Assembly (NCBI GenBank): GCA_027065635.1
Contig: JAMONQ010000161.1
Span: 1-6,943 of the forward strand
Length of the DNA stretch: 6,943 bases
Direction: 5' to 3'
Source: Campylobacterales bacterium
GTDB lineage: Bacteria > Campylobacterota > Campylobacteria > Campylobacterales > Hydrogenimonadaceae
Shown: positions 6,126 to 6,943 of the stretch, one piece after another
Layout: each line of letters begins with the position of its first letter
Numbering within the stretch: the first letter of the stretch is position 1
Made by a program: the position numbers and the translations under genes
Notes under the pieces: generated by a model
Database searches by the model: none
Seen by the model: only the letters and a program-made list of their open reading frames with translations
Told to the model about the DNA's origin: nothing

Positions 6126-6767
6126 ATGTTGGTAGCACCGAGTATTCTTTCGGCCGATTTCGGCCATCTGGCACGGGATGTAGAGGCTATCTGCGAAGCC
6201 GGCTGCGACCTTGTGCATGTAGATGTGATGGATGGGCATTTCGTCCCGAACCTCACTATCGGCCCGGTTGTGGTCGAAGCGGTCGCAAAAGCGGCGACCA
6301 GGCCTCTGGATATTCATCTCATGGTCGAGAACAACACATTCTTCGTAGACCTTTTCGCTCCACTGAAACCGGGATATATCTCTTTTCATATAGAAGAGGA
6401 GAAACATCCGCACAGACTAATCCAGAAGATCAGAAATCTCGGTATCAAGCCTGCTATAGTTCTAAATCCTCACACGCCGCCCGAATGCATAGAGTTTCTT
6501 CTGGAAGATCTCGATATGGTCCTTTTGATGAGTGTGAATCCGGGGTTTGGCGGGCAGAAGTTTATCCCGAGTGTGATAGAAAAGGCGGCGCGTCTTAAAG
6601 AGATGATACAAAAGCGCAATCCAAAGTGTCTCATAGAGGTTGATGGCGGCGTAAACGACAAGAATGTCCATAAGCTAAAGGATGCGGGAGTGGATGTGGT
6701 AGTCGCCGGAAGCTACGTTTTCAGGCATGAAAGCCTGTCTCGGGCCATCGAAAGCCTGAAAGTCTGA
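6126..6767 (+). CDS. rpe: Ribulose-phosphate 3-epimerase
   Basis: Interconverts D-ribulose 5-phosphate and D-xylulose 5-phosphate in the pentose phosphate pathway (and in the Calvin cycle where present), as a cytosolic metal-dependent TIM barrel. From ATG 6126 it is 213 residues, normal for the family. It opens with VAPSILSADF, with substrate-binding S9. The metal ligands H31 and D33 (VHVDVMDGHFVPN) and H64 (IHLMVE) are present, as is D173 in EVDGGVN; D33 and D173 are the acid/base pair. The flexible SVNPGFGGQKF loop is at 136-146 and the phosphate-binding VAGSYVF at 193-199. Two upstream in-frame starts exist (6111 and TTG 6096), but the ribosome site favours 6126. The short gap to the CheX-like gene and the 16-base gap to trpF suggest a common transcript, although nothing visible links epimerase function to the signalling genes. 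Confidence 0.96.
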   Translation: MLVAPSILSADFGHLARDVEAICEAGCDLVHVDVMDGHFVPNLTIGPVVVEAVAKAATRPLDIHLMVENNTFFVDLFAPLKPGYISFHIEEEKHPHRLIQKIRNLGIKPAIVLNPHTPPECIEFLLEDLDMVLLMSVNPGFGGQKFIPSVIEKAARLKEMIQKRNPKCLIEVDGGVNDKNVHKLKDAGVDVVVAGSYVFRHESLSRAIESLKV

Positions 6768-6783
6768 ACAAGCGGAGGGAAGC

Positions 6784-6943
6784 GTGGCGAAGGTGAAGAT
6801 CTGCGGCATTACAAATGTTGAGGATGCGCTTGTCGCGGCGGAAGCCGGCGCGGATGCGCTCGGATTTGTATTTTACGAGAAGTCACCGCGCTATATCACT
6901 CCGCAAAAAGCGCTCGATATCGTCAGGCATCTACCCCCTTTCA
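6784..6943 (+). CDS. trpF: Phosphoribosylanthranilate isomerase (TrpF), 5' part, truncated by window end
   Basis: TrpF performs the Amadori rearrangement of phosphoribosylanthranilate to CdRP in tryptophan synthesis, as a TIM-barrel enzyme. The first 53 codons are present and read MAKVKICGITNVEDALVAA, continuing through EAGADALGFVFYEKSPRYIT and RHLPPF, a clear family N-terminus. C7 in KICGIT is the expected catalytic general base; the catalytic aspartate lies beyond the window. The start is GTG at 6784, backed by a strong GGAGGG (6774-6779) four bases upstream. It is 16 bases after rpe and probably co-transcribed. No other trp gene is visible, so whether it lies in a trp operon is unknown. 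Confidence 0.95.
   Translation, partial: MAKVKICGITNVEDALVAAEAGADALGFVFYEKSPRYITPQKALDIVRHLPPF

Noticed and set aside
6725..6734. GCATGAAAGC shared with the loop of the 1885-1906 hairpin
   Set aside because: A ten-base identity, here inside rpe codons with only a five-bp stem (6722-6726 with 6733-6737); most likely chance rather than a repeat family.
6729..6758. Direct repeat GAAAGCCTG twice near the end of rpe
   Set aside because: Spaced 21 bases and in frame, encoding Glu-Ser-Leu both times; explained by coding sequence.
1..6943. CRISPR arrays, tRNA or rRNA genes, insertion sequences, phage genes
   Set aside because: No regularly spaced repeats, cloverleaf-like segments, transposase motifs or flanking inverted repeats were seen by eye on either strand; almost all sequence is accounted for by the listed genes.

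Overview
The window looks like part of a Campylobacterota (epsilonproteobacterial) chromosome. This rests on the FabF, AccA, ArgJ, L28 and Rpe protein sequences and on the gene neighbourhood: as I recall, fabF-accA and rpmB-rpe also lie close together in Campylobacter jejuni. Base composition is moderate, with GC-rich codon choice and AT-rich intergenic DNA. That suggests a free-living, possibly vent or sediment, lineage rather than an AT-rich host-associated Campylobacter. Genus cannot be fixed from this sequence alone.

Layout, left to right. (1) A plus-strand fatty-acid synthesis pair: the 3' three quarters of fabF (elongating ketoacyl-ACP synthase), then accA (acetyl-CoA carboxylase carboxyltransferase alpha) starting one base after the fabF stop. 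It ends at a GC-rich hairpin at 1885-1906. (2) A minus-strand group that converges on it, in transcription order rpmB (ribosomal protein L28), argJ (ornithine/glutamate acetyltransferase) and a small DUF465/YdcH-like helical protein. A perfect inverted repeat sits just after rpmB, and both argJ and the small gene have good Shine-Dalgarno sequences. (3) A 233-base divergent intergenic region (3675-3907). It holds a near-consensus plus-strand promoter, a possible 18-codon leader ORF, a second AT-rich candidate -10 element, and a candidate rpmB promoter on the other strand. (4) A plus-strand two-gene signalling cassette: an HDOD-domain protein whose stop overlaps (ATGA) the start of a 465-residue protein. 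The larger protein has two STAS-like segments, a receiver-like stretch between them and a C-terminal CheX-type phosphatase domain. (5) rpe (ribulose-phosphate 3-epimerase) directly downstream, then the 5' end of trpF (phosphoribosylanthranilate isomerase), which runs off the window.

Most of the window is housekeeping metabolism and translation. The unusual part is the HDOD plus STAS/STAS/CheX cassette, placed between rpmB and rpe and probably co-transcribed with rpe. HDOD and CheX domains belong to signalling and chemotaxis outputs. The CheX catalytic motif looks intact, while both STAS-like segments have lost the usual phosphorylatable serine site. Its target and function are unknown to me.
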